This document shows, one piece after another, positions 1 to 9,456 of a stretch of 64,000 nucleotides of DNA. The stretch covers positions 806,001 to 870,000 of the forward strand of contig OZ024666.1 in assembly GCA_964016415.1 (NCBI GenBank), read 5' to 3'. The position numbers were made by a program, and so were the translations under genes. The stretch's first letter is position 1. Each line of letters starts with the position of its first letter. This DNA is from Erwinia sp. Its GTDB lineage: Bacteria; Pseudomonadota; Gammaproteobacteria; Enterobacterales; Enterobacteriaceae. The notes beneath the pieces are model-generated. The model saw nothing but the letters and a program-made list of their open reading frames with translations, had not been told where the DNA came from and did not search any database.

Positions 1-644
1 AAGGAAAAGGATGCCGGACATTTAAAGATCCACAGCCAAGTTTCAACTCGCCAATTGCCCGTTTAGTGCAGGAGTAGCCTATCAAATCCTGTTCAGTGGT
101 GGCGCATATCCGTCAGGCTAATCGTGGTAATGTGTCACTGGAAAATACCCATCCGTTTACCCGCGAACTGTGGGGGCGGAACTGGACTTACGCACACAAT
201 GGTCAGTTGAAAGGATACAAATCATTAGAGACAGGCACATTTCGCCCCGTAGGTGAAACAGACAGTGAGAAATCGTTTTGCTGGTTACTGTATAAAATGA
301 ACACGCACTATGCACGTGCGCCAGGCCATCCTCAGGGGCTGTTTCGTTATATAGCGTCACTGGCGGATGAGCTGAGGCAAAAGGGCGTGTTTAACATGCT
401 GCTGTCTGATGGTCTTTACCTGATGGCCTATTGCTCTACTCATCTTTACTGGATAACCCGTCGCGCGCCATTCGGCAAAGCGACTTTGCTGGATCAGGAT
501 GTTGAGATAGATTTTTAAAAACAGACCACACCTGATGATGTGGTCACGGTCATTACTACCCAGCCGCTGACAGGCAATGAGAACTGGCAGCGAATCGAAC
601 CGGGAGAGTGGGCGCTATTTTATCTCGGCGAACGCCAGCGTTGA
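1..644 (+). pseudogene. yafJ: YafJ-like class II glutamine amidotransferase, broken, 5' partial
   Basis: The translated frame closely follows E. coli YafJ, a predicted class II (Ntn-type) glutamine amidotransferase of unknown substrate, from the GKGCRTFKDP region to the C terminus (VVAHIRQANRG, NTHPFTRELWGRNW, AHNGQL). The catalytic N-terminal cysteine lies outside the window. The frame is interrupted by TAG at 75-77 (where E. coli has the Tyr of DYPIKS) and TAA at 516-518 (just after DVEIDF), and it resumes in frame after each one to the natural stop at 642-644. No frame change is needed, so these are two nonsense mutations. The 3' end overlaps the convergent dpaA by 30 bp, as expected for the yafJ-yafK gene pair. 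Almost certainly inactive. Confidence 0.9.
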
Positions 645-1367
645 ATGCTGCTGAGGTTTAACCGGGATATTCACCGGACTATTCATCACATACTGGCCAT
701 TTTGCACGCTAACTTCGGGAGGGGTGTGGGTACGGTTGAATAATTCATAACCTGGCTGCAGTTGTTTCCAGAACGTGTAGTACACAGAACGCCGATGACG
801 GTTCATGTTACTTTCTGTCATACGAAAAGGATAAATACTGACTTTAACCCGGGGCTGACCATTCTTAAGTGCTGCCGCGACATATTGATAGATCTTATCC
901 ATATTTTTATTAGTCATGGCATAGCATCCGATGGAGACACAATCACCGTGGATCATCAGGTATTTACCGTGATAACCTTGCTGACGATCGTACTCATTAG
1001 GAAAGCCAACATTAATGGCACGATAAAAACGGCTGTCAGGTTTAAGCTGTGAATGAGTAACACTGTAAAAACCTTCAGGGCTTTTAAAATCGCCTTCACT
1101 GCGTTTAGGCCCCAGGCCACCAGAATAATTACAAATTTTATAACTGTCAATCAGATGATATTCGCCATCGCTGCTTTTACCAAACAGTTCCAGCACTCTC
1201 TCTTCCTTGATAATTTGTATATAGACCGGTACACCGGGAGTAGCCGCAATTTTTAGCTGACCGCCATTCAGTAAGTGCGGATCAGGTATCAACGTTACAC
1301 TATGATTGCCGGCAACACTGAGTGCTGTCAGAAAAAGCATCGCAAAAAGTAGTGCGATTTTGCCCAT
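615..1367 (-). CDS. dpaA: Periplasmic murein L,D-transpeptidase-family protein DpaA (YafK)
   Basis: A 250-residue YkuD-fold protein matching E. coli YafK (DpaA/LdtF). In E. coli this protein cleaves the bond between Braun lipoprotein and peptidoglycan rather than forming 3-3 crosslinks (family knowledge). A signal peptide covers about residues 1-20. The catalytic motif HGDCVSIGC places His140 and Cys148, followed by YAMTN. The ATG at 1367 has an AAGGGAT ribosome-binding site. It is divergent from dinB across a 236-bp spacer and convergent with the dead yafJ. Full length with no defects seen. Confidence 0.92.
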   Translation of the reverse strand: MGKIALLFAMLFLTALSVAGNHSVTLIPDPHLLNGGQLKIAATPGVPVYIQIIKEERVLELFGKSSDGEYHLIDSYKICNYSGGLGPKRSEGDFKSPEGFYSVTHSQLKPDSRFYRAINVGFPNEYDRQQGYHGKYLMIHGDCVSIGCYAMTNKNMDKIYQYVAAALKNGQPRVKVSIYPFRMTESNMNRHRRSVYYTFWKQLQPGYELFNRTHTPPEVSVQNGQYVMNSPVNIPVKPQQHSTLAFAEIK

Positions 1368-1572
1368 GACATATCCCTTGATAAACAGATGAACAGAGCG
1401 TCGCTGACGCCGGGGTTAACCAGACTGGCAGGAAAGCAAAACTGGCTGCGACACATTATCATCACCGCATTATTTCGCAAGTGTTGAAAATATCATCATT
1501 TACAAAAAAGTAGCAAAAGTATGCGGACAGCAGCAGTAGCAATGCCGGAATGTTGTGTTAACCCCGACATAA

Positions 1573-1588
1573 CTGTATACTTATACAG
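1573..1588. promoter_or_regulatory. LexA (SOS) box upstream of dinB
   Basis: CTGTATACTTATACAG is a perfect CTG-N10-CAG palindrome of the LexA consensus type, 15 bp before the dinB start and just upstream of its GGGAGGGGG ribosome-binding site. dinB is a known LexA target in E. coli, so SOS induction is expected here. Confidence 0.9.
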
Positions 1589-1603
1589 TTAACGGGAGGG
1601 GGT

Positions 1604-2659
1604 ATGCGAAAAATTATTCATGTTGATATGGATTGTTTTTTTGCTGCAGTGGAGATGCGTGATAATCCGGCTCTGCGCGATATTCCTATGGCGATCGGTG
1701 GCAGCCATCTTAGTCGGGGCGTGATCAGTACCGCTAACTACCCAGCCCGTGAATTTGGTGTACACAGTGCGCTCTCTACGGCACTGGCATTGAAACGTTG
1801 TCCTCATCTTAAAGTGATCCCCGGACGTTACTCCTTGTATAAGGAAGTCAGCGTGGCGATTCGGGAAATATTTTCCCGCTACACTTCCCTGATTGAACCT
1901 TTATCACTTGATGAAGCTTATCTTGATGTTTCGCAATGTGCTCATCATCGGGGTTCTGCCACGCTTATTGCTCAGGAAATACGTCAGACCATTGCCCGGG
2001 AATTGAGTCTCACAGCTTCTGCCGGGGTTGCACCAGTGAAATTTCTTGCCAAAATCGCCTCTGATCTCAATAAACCCGATGGGCAGTTTGTGATTACTCC
2101 GCAAAATATGATGCCCTTTGTGTTGAAATTACCACTGGCTAAAATTCCGGGGGTGGGCAAAGTGACAGCCGGTAAGCTGGAAGAACTTGGATTGCATTGC
2201 TGTGAAGATGTACAAAAAACCGATCTCGCTACGCTGTTGAAACGATTTGGTAAGTTCGGCCGTATCCTGTGGGAACGCTGTCACGGCATTGATGAAAGGG
2301 AAGTTGTTACCGAACGACAACGTAAATCTCTGGGAGTTGAACGCACCCTTTCGGTGGATATTCATCACTGGAGCGCCTGCCTCGAGATCATTGATGATCT
2401 CTACACTGAGCTTGAAACACGCCTCAGTAAAATTCGTCCGGATAAAACCATCAGCAGACAGGGCGTAAAGTTAAAATTCAGTGATTTTCAACAGACAACG
2501 CAGGAACATCACTGGCTGTTGCTGAACAAAGCCGATTTCATCGAAGTGGCGCATCAGGCCTGGCATAGTCGTCGTGAGGGAAGGGGGGTCAGGCTGATAG
2601 GGCTGCATGTGGCTTTACCTGATCCACAATTTGAAAGGCAGCTTCTGCTCGGATTTTAA
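1604..2659 (+). CDS. dinB: DNA polymerase IV (Y family)
   Basis: A 351-residue translesion polymerase, the same length as E. coli DinB. The palm metal ligands are visible: Asp8 in HVDMDCFF, and Asp103 and Glu104 in PLSLDEAYLDV. The thumb helix-hairpin-helix (KIPGVGKVTAGKLEELGL, about residues 180-200) follows, then the little finger. The C terminus ends QLLLGF, the β-clamp binding peptide. It is error-prone, acts at stalled forks and is SOS-controlled through the LexA box just upstream. ATG at 1604 with a strong purine-rich RBS. It converges with pepD. Confidence 0.97.
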   Translation: MRKIIHVDMDCFFAAVEMRDNPALRDIPMAIGGSHLSRGVISTANYPAREFGVHSALSTALALKRCPHLKVIPGRYSLYKEVSVAIREIFSRYTSLIEPLSLDEAYLDVSQCAHHRGSATLIAQEIRQTIARELSLTASAGVAPVKFLAKIASDLNKPDGQFVITPQNMMPFVLKLPLAKIPGVGKVTAGKLEELGLHCCEDVQKTDLATLLKRFGKFGRILWERCHGIDEREVVTERQRKSLGVERTLSVDIHHWSACLEIIDDLYTELETRLSKIRPDKTISRQGVKLKFSDFQQTTQEHHWLLLNKADFIEVAHQAWHSRREGRGVRLIGLHVALPDPQFERQLLLGF

Positions 2660-2698
2660 CCCGCAGATACCGTGCCCATAATGAGCACGGTCGCGGGT
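2659..2698. terminator. Hairpin between convergent dinB and pepD
   Basis: Nested inverted repeats: ACCCGC (2659-2664) pairs with GCGGGT (2693-2698), and inside them ACCGTGC pairs with GCACGGT. It sits between two converging genes, as a bidirectional terminator would, but neither side has a convincing U-run, so termination is an inference. Confidence 0.45.
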
Positions 2699-2709
2699 AA
2701 AGTAATTAT

Positions 2710-4170
2710 TTATCGCTTCTCGGGGATTGCTTTTAACAGTGCGGTCAGCAATTGCCAGTAACGTTCTACACTGGCGATATTAACTTGCTCATCAGGAGAA
2801 TGAGGCCCGGTGATGGTGGGTCCTATAGAGACCATATCCATCTGCGGGTAGGGTTTTTTAAATAAGCCACACTCCAGACCAGCATGAATCACCTGAACAT
2901 GAGGTTCGTGACCAAACAGTTGCTGGTAAGTTTGTTGTACCAGAGTCATGGCGGTAGAGTGAGGATCTGGCTGCCAGCCCGGGTAGCTTCCTTTTGCTTC
3001 GGTGCTGGCCCCGGACAGATCGCCTAATGCACGCAGCATTTCAACAACAGACTCTTTCCCGCTATCAGCCAGAGAACGAACCAGGCAACGAATAGTGGCG
3101 TTTTTTTCTTCCAGATTGACGATGCCCACATTGAGTGAGGTTTCCACCACGCCAGGCATAGCATCAGAGTTACGAATGACACCATTTGGCATACTGTTGA
3201 GTAAAGCCAGAAATTGCTGTTGACTTGCTGCGGTTAACATAGTATCCGGTGTTGGCACTGAGTCACTTACCAGTTGTATATTCTTCTCTGGCAGACCCAG
3301 TTCCGATTGTAATAAACGCTGAAACTGTTCCAGATCAACCAGGAAAGCGTTCAGATTGCCTTCAGCAAGCAACAGTGTAGTTGATACCTCGCGTGGAATA
3401 GCATTACGCAGAGTACCGCCACTAAACTCACTGACACGAAAAGGGACTGATTGTTGTTCACGATATAAAAAGCGTGCCAGCAACTTGTTAGCGTTTCCCA
3501 GACCAAGATGAATATCGCAGCCGGAATGGCCACCTTTCAGTCCCTTGAGAGTGATTCTGACAGCAAGATGGTTTCCCGTGGTGGGTTCACGCACGATGGG
3601 AAGGGTAGTCGTGACATCAATACCGCCTGCACAGCCAACATAGACCTCACCCTCTTCTTCTGAATCGGTATTAATCAGAATGTCTGCACTCAGCCAGCCA
3701 GGCATTAATCCGAAAGCACCCACCATGCCAGTCTCTTCTGTCATGGTCAGCAGAACTTCCAGAGGACCGTGCTGAATGTCATTATCCTCCAGTACCGCCA
3801 GCGTTGATGCCAGACCGATACCATTATCTGCCCCCAGCGTTGTTCCGCTGGCCTTAATCCATTCACCTTCGATCCGCGGGCGAATAGGATTACGGGTGAA
3901 GTCATGAACAGTATCATTATTTTTTTGTGGCACCATATCCAGATGAGCCTGCAGGGCGACCGTTTGACATTGCCCGAAGCCCGGCGTAGCCGGTTTTTTT
4001 ATCAGAATATTACCCGTAGCATCACGTTCTGCGTGCAGACCGCGTTCACGAACCCGTGCAACGATGTAGCTGGCCAGCGCCTCTTCATGATAGGAAGGGT
4101 GTGGAATAGAACAAATTTTTGCGAAGATATCCCATAATGGTTGTGGCGATAATGATGACAATTCAGACAC
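2710..4170 (-). CDS. pepD: Aminoacyl-histidine dipeptidase (peptidase D, carnosinase)
   Basis: A 486-residue M20-family cytosolic metallopeptidase that hydrolyses Xaa-His dipeptides such as carnosine. Metal-site motifs are present in order: LQAHLDMV (about residue 75-82), LGADNGIGLA with the bridging Asp, MTEETGMVGAFG with the catalytic and metal Glu, a DSEEEGE segment, GGHSGCDIH at the start of the lid domain, and IHAGLECG plus GPHSPDE near the C terminus. Length equals the E. coli protein (485). It is divergent from gpt, as in E. coli. No defect seen. Confidence 0.96.
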   Translation of the reverse strand: MSELSSLSPQPLWDIFAKICSIPHPSYHEEALASYIVARVRERGLHAERDATGNILIKKPATPGFGQCQTVALQAHLDMVPQKNNDTVHDFTRNPIRPRIEGEWIKASGTTLGADNGIGLASTLAVLEDNDIQHGPLEVLLTMTEETGMVGAFGLMPGWLSADILINTDSEEEGEVYVGCAGGIDVTTTLPIVREPTTGNHLAVRITLKGLKGGHSGCDIHLGLGNANKLLARFLYREQQSVPFRVSEFSGGTLRNAIPREVSTTLLLAEGNLNAFLVDLEQFQRLLQSELGLPEKNIQLVSDSVPTPDTMLTAASQQQFLALLNSMPNGVIRNSDAMPGVVETSLNVGIVNLEEKNATIRCLVRSLADSGKESVVEMLRALGDLSGASTEAKGSYPGWQPDPHSTAMTLVQQTYQQLFGHEPHVQVIHAGLECGLFKKPYPQMDMVSIGPTITGPHSPDEQVNIASVERYWQLLTALLKAIPEKR

Positions 4171-4393
4171 AAATAATCTCCTGTATCAGCTTTTGCGCAA
4201 TCTGAGGTCACTCAGCGAAGGTATCAGCGTGAGGGCGAATACAGGCAGAATACCATTGTTGTGAGCCAGGAAAAGGAAAAATAGCACAGGGATGCTTGCG
4301 GAGCTGGTTTTTACTCCATCAAATCTCTATAATTCCGCGCTTCCCCTATATTGTTTATTTTTTAAGCCAACAGTTACTGGCTGGGATTGATGC

Positions 4394-4852
4394 ATGAGTG
4401 AGAAATACATAGTCACCTGGGATATGCTGCAAATACATGCGCGTAAACTTGCGGCGCGCTTGCTGCCAGCAGAACAATGGCGTGGCATCATTGCGGTAAG
4501 TCGTGGTGGGTTAGTGCCCGCAGCGTTACTGGCTCGTGAGTTAGGTATCCGCCATGTAGATACCGTTTGCATTTCAAGTTATGACCATGATAGTCAGCAT
4601 GAAATGAAAATAGTGAAACGCGCCGAAGGTGACGGTGAAGGTTTTATTGTGATTGATGACCTGGTTGATACCGGGGGAACCGCCCAGGCAATTCGTGAGA
4701 TGTTTCCGAAGGCGCATTTTGTGACAATATTCGCTAAGCCGGCAGGACGTCCACTGGTTGATGATTACATCATCGATATTCCGCAGGATACCTGGATAGA
4801 ACAGCCCTGGGATATGGGCGTTGCTTTTGTCCCACCGTTGGTCAAAAACTGA
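4394..4852 (+). CDS. gpt: Xanthine-guanine phosphoribosyltransferase
   Basis: A 152-residue type I PRTase nearly identical to E. coli Gpt. It converts xanthine, guanine and, less well, hypoxanthine with PRPP to the nucleotide (purine salvage, membrane-associated in E. coli). The PRPP-binding signature [12 protein letters not shown] is intact, as are the flexible-loop region SSYDHD and the C-terminal base pocket [12 protein letters not shown] at 4394 gives [11 protein letters not shown], the same N terminus as E. coli. It is monocistronic with a clear terminator at 4865-4891. Confidence 0.97.
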   Translation: MSEKYIVTWDMLQIHARKLAARLLPAEQWRGIIAVSRGGLVPAALLARELGIRHVDTVCISSYDHDSQHEMKIVKRAEGDGEGFIVIDDLVDTGGTAQAIREMFPKAHFVTIFAKPAGRPLVDDYIIDIPQDTWIEQPWDMGVAFVPPLVKN

Positions 4853-4864
4853 ATCTAAATCAAT

Positions 4865-4895
4865 AATAAGCCCGGTAATTCCGGGCTTATTATTT
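4865..4895 (+). terminator. Rho-independent terminator of gpt
   Basis: An 11-bp perfect stem AATAAGCCCGG / CCGGGCTTATT with loop TAATT, followed by ATTT, 12 bp after the gpt stop. Confidence 0.85.
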
Positions 4896-4965
4896 ACGAT
4901 TCGCGCTTACTGGCTGGCTGGGGTAGACTACCCTAAGAACCTGTTATCTCAAGAGCGGTTGTCTT

Positions 4966-6213
4966 ATGCCTCCTAAAAATCTCAGTGAAGAGTTGTTTAA
5001 ACCACGATTCAAACATCCTGAAACTTCGTCATTGGTACGCCGTCTTCCCCATCGCACTCCGTTATCGCTACAATCAGTTCTGGCGGGTGTCAGCCACATC
5101 GGCTGGTATCGTATGATCAACCGCTTACTCTGGCACTGGCGTGGTATGTCTCTGATTGAGATAGAGGAGATCCTCGCACGTATTGCCAGCTCGTCTGTTG
5201 AACATACTGATGATCGGTTACTCGATACAGTGATTGGTTATCGGGGGGGGAACTGGGCCTACGAGTGGTCTACGCAGGCAGCCGGGTGGCAGAGTAAAGC
5301 CGTGGAAGAGAGTATTGATGCTGTGGCCGGTCAGCACTGGCTGCATGTCGCGAATTTGTATGGTATTGCCAGTTACCCTCACCTGAAAGGTGATGCCCTC
5401 GCGGACCAGGCCCAACTTCTTGCTAACCGTGCTTATCACGAAGCAACGCTACGTTTGCCGGGTGAATTACGTGAGTTGACCTTTGCCATGCATGGTGGGG
5501 CGCCAGTTAATGCATTTTTGCATATCCCTGCTGGTAATGTTTGTGCGCCTCACCCAACGGTACTGGTGTGTGGCAGTCTGGATTCGCTGCGAACCGATTA
5601 TTATCGTCTGTTTCATGATTATTTATCCCCAAGAGGGATTGCGATGCTGACCCTCGATATGCCTTCTGTCGGTAGTTCAGCAAAATGGACACTGAATCAG
5701 GATACCAGCATATTACATCAGCAAGTGTTACGACAGCTTGTCACCGTTCCATGGATTGACCATACGCGGGTGGCACTGTTTGCTGTGCGTTTTGGTGCGA
5801 ATGTTGCTGTTCGTCTGGCTTATCTGGAACCTCAACGGTTAAAGGCGGTGGCTTGTCTTGGCCCCGTAGTTCATGCCTTATTTTCTGACAGTCAGTTGCA
5901 GAATCAAGTACCTGAAATGTATATGGATGTCCTGGCCAGCCGCATAGGTATGCCCAATGGCAGTGATAGTGCCTTACGCAGTGAACTCAATCGATACTCA
6001 TTAGAAATGCAGGGCTTACTTGGGCGCAGAACCAGCGTTCCTCTGTTATCAGCCTATTGGGAGAATGATGTTTTTAGCCCACAGGAGGAATCGGTATTAA
6101 TAACGCGTTCTTCCACGGATGGTAAGCTGATGCCGGTCGCCACCACTCCTGCGAAACAAGGCTTTGACAGAGCATTGAAAGAGAGCATTGAGTGGCTGGC
6201 AGGAAGATTGTAG
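4966..6213 (+). CDS. frsA: Esterase FrsA (YafA)
   Basis: A 415-residue α/β-hydrolase-fold protein aligned over its whole length with E. coli FrsA (414). In Vibrio and E. coli it is linked to the fermentation/respiration switch and to EIIA-Glc binding; its enzymatic role as an esterase is debated (family knowledge). Conserved blocks: [17 protein letters not shown] at the N terminus, [40 protein letters not shown] around the nucleophile-elbow position, and ACLGPVVH. E. coli has FGFRFGAN where this protein has FAVRFGAN. There is no classical GXSXG elbow, as in other FrsA proteins. The position between gpt and crl matches E. coli. Confidence 0.92.
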   Translation: MPPKNLSEELFKPRFKHPETSSLVRRLPHRTPLSLQSVLAGVSHIGWYRMINRLLWHWRGMSLIEIEEILARIASSSVEHTDDRLLDTVIGYRGGNWAYEWSTQAAGWQSKAVEESIDAVAGQHWLHVANLYGIASYPHLKGDALADQAQLLANRAYHEATLRLPGELRELTFAMHGGAPVNAFLHIPAGNVCAPHPTVLVCGSLDSLRTDYYRLFHDYLSPRGIAMLTLDMPSVGSSAKWTLNQDTSILHQQVLRQLVTVPWIDHTRVALFAVRFGANVAVRLAYLEPQRLKAVACLGPVVHALFSDSQLQNQVPEMYMDVLASRIGMPNGSDSALRSELNRYSLEMQGLLGRRTSVPLLSAYWENDVFSPQEESVLITRSSTDGKLMPVATTPAKQGFDRALKESIEWLAGRL

Positions 6214-6316
6214 TAGTTTTCTTCAGCGAAGCGCAAAAATGGCAATAGAATCTGTACCAGATTGTTTCAGATAACGCAGGTAAAGAGATCTGCGCCAATA
6301 AAAGAGGTTAATAATA

Positions 6317-6739
6317 ATGGTACTACCGAGTGGACATTCGCGCGGTCGCCTGGTGGCGCGATTCACTGCGCTGGGGCCCTATCTGCGCGAAGAAAAATGT
6401 AGCGAAAACCGATTTTTTTTCGATTGTCTTGCTGTTTGCGTGAATGTTAAACCCGCACCGGAGCTAAGGGAGTTTTGGGGGTGGTGGATTGAGCTGGAAG
6501 TTTTAAGTGATCATTGTCGCTATACCCATCACACAGGTCTGTTTGATAAACAGGGGGAGTGGCAAGTGACAGAAGTAAAAGGCAAAAATACGTCACAACG
6601 GCTCCAGGAGACCTGGCAGCAGTTTCATCAGCACTTACAGTCTTCGTTACAGGATTTGGATTTGAACCTGATCCCGGCGTCTGAGAAGAATGCTGATTCC
6701 TCAGCAATGACGACGACAGAAAAGAACAACCTCAGCTGA
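6317..6739 (+). CDS. crl: Sigma factor-binding protein Crl
   Basis: A 140-residue protein (E. coli Crl is 133) that binds RpoS and promotes assembly of the σS holoenzyme. The N-terminal half is strongly conserved, with FTALGPYLREEKC, NRFFFDCLAVCVNVKPAPE and REFWGWWIELE. The C-terminal tail after residue about 110 diverges and is rich in Ser and Glu. ATG at 6317 with RBS AGAGGT. It lies between frsA and the porin, the E. coli order. Confidence 0.94.
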   Translation: MVLPSGHSRGRLVARFTALGPYLREEKCSENRFFFDCLAVCVNVKPAPELREFWGWWIELEVLSDHCRYTHHTGLFDKQGEWQVTEVKGKNTSQRLQETWQQFHQHLQSSLQDLDLNLIPASEKNADSSAMTTTEKNNLS

Positions 6740-6894
6740 GTTCTTCTGGGGAATTCATGCCATGGCAGGGATGCCAGCCTCTCCTTTCTTCTGACTGGTA
6801 ACACTGTTAAAAATATCTTCGTTATTACAATTGGTGGGTTTGATTTACGCTGTTACGCGCAACGGCGGTGTAGACATTTGTGCAATAACAAACA

Positions 6895-6917
6895 AAGGCC
6901 AGGTAAATCCTGGCCTT
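6895..6917 (-). terminator. Terminator downstream of the porin gene
   Basis: AAGGCCAGG (6895-6903) pairs with CCTGGCCTT (6909-6917). Read on the minus strand it is followed by TTGTTTGTTATT, so it terminates transcription from the porin gene. Confidence 0.7.
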
Positions 6918-6951
6918 GATTTGAGACACATAACGAGGGGTAACAACTTAG

Positions 6952-6975
6952 CCCGCCTTCGTGGCAAAAGGCGGG
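6952..6975 (-). terminator. Hairpin directly after the porin stop codon
   Basis: CCCGCCTT (6952-6959) pairs with AAGGCGGG (6968-6975), a perfect 8-bp G+C-rich stem 10 bp after the porin stop. It has no U-run and may protect the mRNA end rather than terminate; the next hairpin (6895-6917) is the better terminator. Confidence 0.5.
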
Positions 6976-6985
6976 ATAATGCAAC

Positions 6986-8101
6986 TTAGAACTGGTAAGT
7001 CAGACCAACAGCAACAACATCGTCGCTGTTCAGGCCGAGTTTATTGTTATCACTCAGCTGGTTGATTTTATAATCAACATAAGTATTCATGTTTTTGTTG
7101 AAGTAATAAGTCATCCCAACATCAAAATATTTGACCAGGTCTGCATCACCAACGCCATTTTCGAGGTCTTTACCTTTAGTCTGTACATAACCCAGTGAAG
7201 GACGCAGACCGAAATCGAACTGATATTGAGCAACTAATTCAATGCCCTGAGCTTTGTTAGCCGCTCCAGAGACAGAAACAGAGCTGTTATTCACTCTGGC
7301 AGTGCCGCTGATAGGTGTCATATTACGTGTTTCAGAATACATTGCAGCCAGGTACACTTTATTAGCGTCGTATTTCAGGCTGGTGGCCCATGCTTCAGCT
7401 TTACTACCCTTACCAAAGGTCTGGAGGGTTTGGGTGTTGGTACGGTCTGAATTGGTATACGCAGCTGCTGCGCTTATGCCACTCTTGCCAAAGGCACAAG
7501 AGGAAGAGAGACCGAATCCATCACCGTTCTGACGGGCCGCATCTGAACGACTATTCGCTGATGTGCTGTCATTTTTGCCCTGATATTGCAGAGCAAATTT
7601 CCATCCATCAACCAAACCGAAGAAATTATTATTACGGTAAGTCGCAACACCTGTGGTGCGTTTTGTCATGAAGTTATCAGTACGGGCAACGCTGTCTCCA
7701 CCGAACTCCGGGAACATATCTGTCCATGCCAGTGCATCATACAGAACACCAAAGTTGCGACCGTAGTCAAAAGAACCGTACTGAGCAAATTTCAGTCCAG
7801 CGAAACCAAGACGAGTTTTGTTACTTTTAGATCCTTCACTCTCAGCGCCATCAGCACGGAATTCATATTCCCACTGGCCATAGCCTGTGATCAGGTCGTT
7901 AATTTGAGTTTGACCTTTGAAACCGAGGCGTGCATAGCTTTGGTCGCCGTTCTGTTTTGCATAGTCACTAAAATAATGAAGGCCGCGAGCACGACCATAG
8001 AAGTCCAGTTTATTGCCATCTTTATTGTAAACTTCTGCTGCCTGTGCTGCTGTTGACAGAAGTAGTGTTGAAACAACAATTGCCAGTGTGCTTTTCATCA
8101 T
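6986..8101 (-). CDS. phoE: Outer-membrane general porin, PhoE/OmpC/OmpF family
   Basis: A 371-residue trimeric porin precursor with a signal peptide ([21 protein letters not shown], then [15 protein letters not shown]). Conserved features: [37 protein letters not shown], the L3 constriction-loop motif [46 protein letters not shown] and the C-terminal VAVGLTYQF with the terminal Phe needed for Bam. The location next to proBA is that of E. coli phoE, and several stretches follow PhoE ([11 protein letters not shown]); the symbol rests on position and similarity. Odd: a Cys at residue 202 ([10 protein letters not shown]), rare in enterobacterial porins. Confidence 0.88.
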   Translation of the reverse strand: MMKSTLAIVVSTLLLSTAAQAAEVYNKDGNKLDFYGRARGLHYFSDYAKQNGDQSYARLGFKGQTQINDLITGYGQWEYEFRADGAESEGSKSNKTRLGFAGLKFAQYGSFDYGRNFGVLYDALAWTDMFPEFGGDSVARTDNFMTKRTTGVATYRNNNFFGLVDGWKFALQYQGKNDSTSANSRSDAARQNGDGFGLSSSCAFGKSGISAAAAYTNSDRTNTQTLQTFGKGSKAEAWATSLKYDANKVYLAAMYSETRNMTPISGTARVNNSSVSVSGAANKAQGIELVAQYQFDFGLRPSLGYVQTKGKDLENGVGDADLVKYFDVGMTYYFNKNMNTYVDYKINQLSDNNKLGLNSDDVVAVGLTYQF

Positions 8102-8180
8102 TTTCTTATTAATCCCAAGTGAATAAATGTAGTTAATGAAAGCCCTTTATCTCCCGGGCAACATTTTTATAGCATGCCAG

Positions 8181-8199
8181 TATTAATTTTTTATTACAA
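8181..8199 (-). promoter_or_regulatory. Possible PhoB box upstream of the porin
   Basis: On the minus strand the sequence TTGTAATAAAAAATTAATA shows a TGTAATA half-site, a 4-bp A/T spacer and a second ATTAATA half-site, similar in layout to the Pho box of E. coli phoE. The match is imperfect and the region is A+T-rich, so this is a weak call. Confidence 0.3.
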
Positions 8200-8343
8200 T
8201 ATGTCATAGTTTTTCCTGATAATGAACTTTTTGCTGACAAATGAGTCACGATTTTTTACGGTTTTCTCTCTCATCTGTTGGAATCATTGCTGACACCTGT
8301 TAAAACGTTCCTATTATTCTCGTATGCTATGGATGATGTAAAA

Positions 8344-9447
8344 ATGAGCACTAATCAGACTTTAGTGGTGAAGTTGGGAACCAGCGTGCTGACCGGTGGT
8401 TCTCGTCGTCTGAACCAAGCTCATATGGTCGAATTGGTGCGTCAATGTGCACAGCAACATGCTTCCGGTCACCGTATCGTGATTGTGACTTCAGGGGCCG
8501 TGGCTGCAGGCCGTGAACACCTTAACTACCCACAATTACCCCCGACAATCGCCTCCAAACAACTGCTCGCGGCCGTAGGGCAAAGTCGCCTGATTCAACT
8601 GTGGGAGCAGCTGTTTTCAATTTATGGTATTCACATCGGACAGATGTTGCTGACGCGAGCGGATCTTGAAGACCGTGAGCGTTTTTTGAATGCAAGGGAC
8701 ACGCTGCAAGGGCTGCTTGATAACCATATCATCCCGGTTATCAATGAAAATGACGCGGTGGCTACTGCCGAAATCAAAGTGGGCGATAATGATAATTTAT
8801 CAGCGTTGGCGGCTATCCTTGCAGATGCCGACAAACTCTTATTGTTGACCGACCAGAAAGGGGTTTTTACCGCTGATCCCCGCAATAATCCGGATGCTGA
8901 ATTAATCAGTGATGTTTACAGCATAGATGATACCTTACGTGAACTGGCAGGCGGTAGCGTGTCTGGATTAGGCACAGGCGGAATGATTACTAAAATCCAG
9001 GCGGCCGATGTCGCTGGCCGCGCAGGTATTGATACTTTTATTGCAGCAGGTGACCGTCCGGGTGTGATTGCCGATGTGCTGAGCGGAGTGGCTTCCGGTA
9101 CGCATTTTCATGCGTTGCAAACGCCGCTGGAGAGCCGTAAACACTGGCTATTTGGAGCTCCTCCAGCAGGTGAGATAACGGTCGATGATGGTGCGCTGCA
9201 AGCGATAGTCAGCGGAGGAAGCTCGCTGTTGCCAAAGGGGATAAAGGCAATCAGTGGTGACTTCTCGCGTGGAGAGGTGATACTTCTGCGTAGTTTATCA
9301 GGAAAAGATATCGCGCATGGCGTTAGCCGTTACAGCAGTGATGCCGTACGTATGATAGCCGGACACCATTCACAAGAGATCAGTGCCATTTTAGGTTATG
9401 AGTATGGTCCGGTTGCCGTTCATCGTGATGATATGATTGTAAGTTAA
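8344..9447 (+). CDS. proB: Glutamate 5-kinase
   Basis: Phosphorylates L-glutamate, the first step of proline synthesis, feedback-inhibited by proline. Using ATG 8344 gives 367 residues, exactly the E. coli length ([24 protein letters not shown]); the frame stays open 22 codons upstream but with no family similarity. The amino-acid kinase domain (about 1-255) carries [33 protein letters not shown] and [11 protein letters not shown]; the PUA domain (about 275-365) includes LPKGIKAI. It is followed 9 bp later by proA, with which its product works. Confidence 0.96.
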   Translation: MSTNQTLVVKLGTSVLTGGSRRLNQAHMVELVRQCAQQHASGHRIVIVTSGAVAAGREHLNYPQLPPTIASKQLLAAVGQSRLIQLWEQLFSIYGIHIGQMLLTRADLEDRERFLNARDTLQGLLDNHIIPVINENDAVATAEIKVGDNDNLSALAAILADADKLLLLTDQKGVFTADPRNNPDAELISDVYSIDDTLRELAGGSVSGLGTGGMITKIQAADVAGRAGIDTFIAAGDRPGVIADVLSGVASGTHFHALQTPLESRKHWLFGAPPAGEITVDDGALQAIVSGGSSLLPKGIKAISGDFSRGEVILLRSLSGKDIAHGVSRYSSDAVRMIAGHHSQEISAILGYEYGPVAVHRDDMIVS

Positions 9448-9456
9448 GGATTCCGA

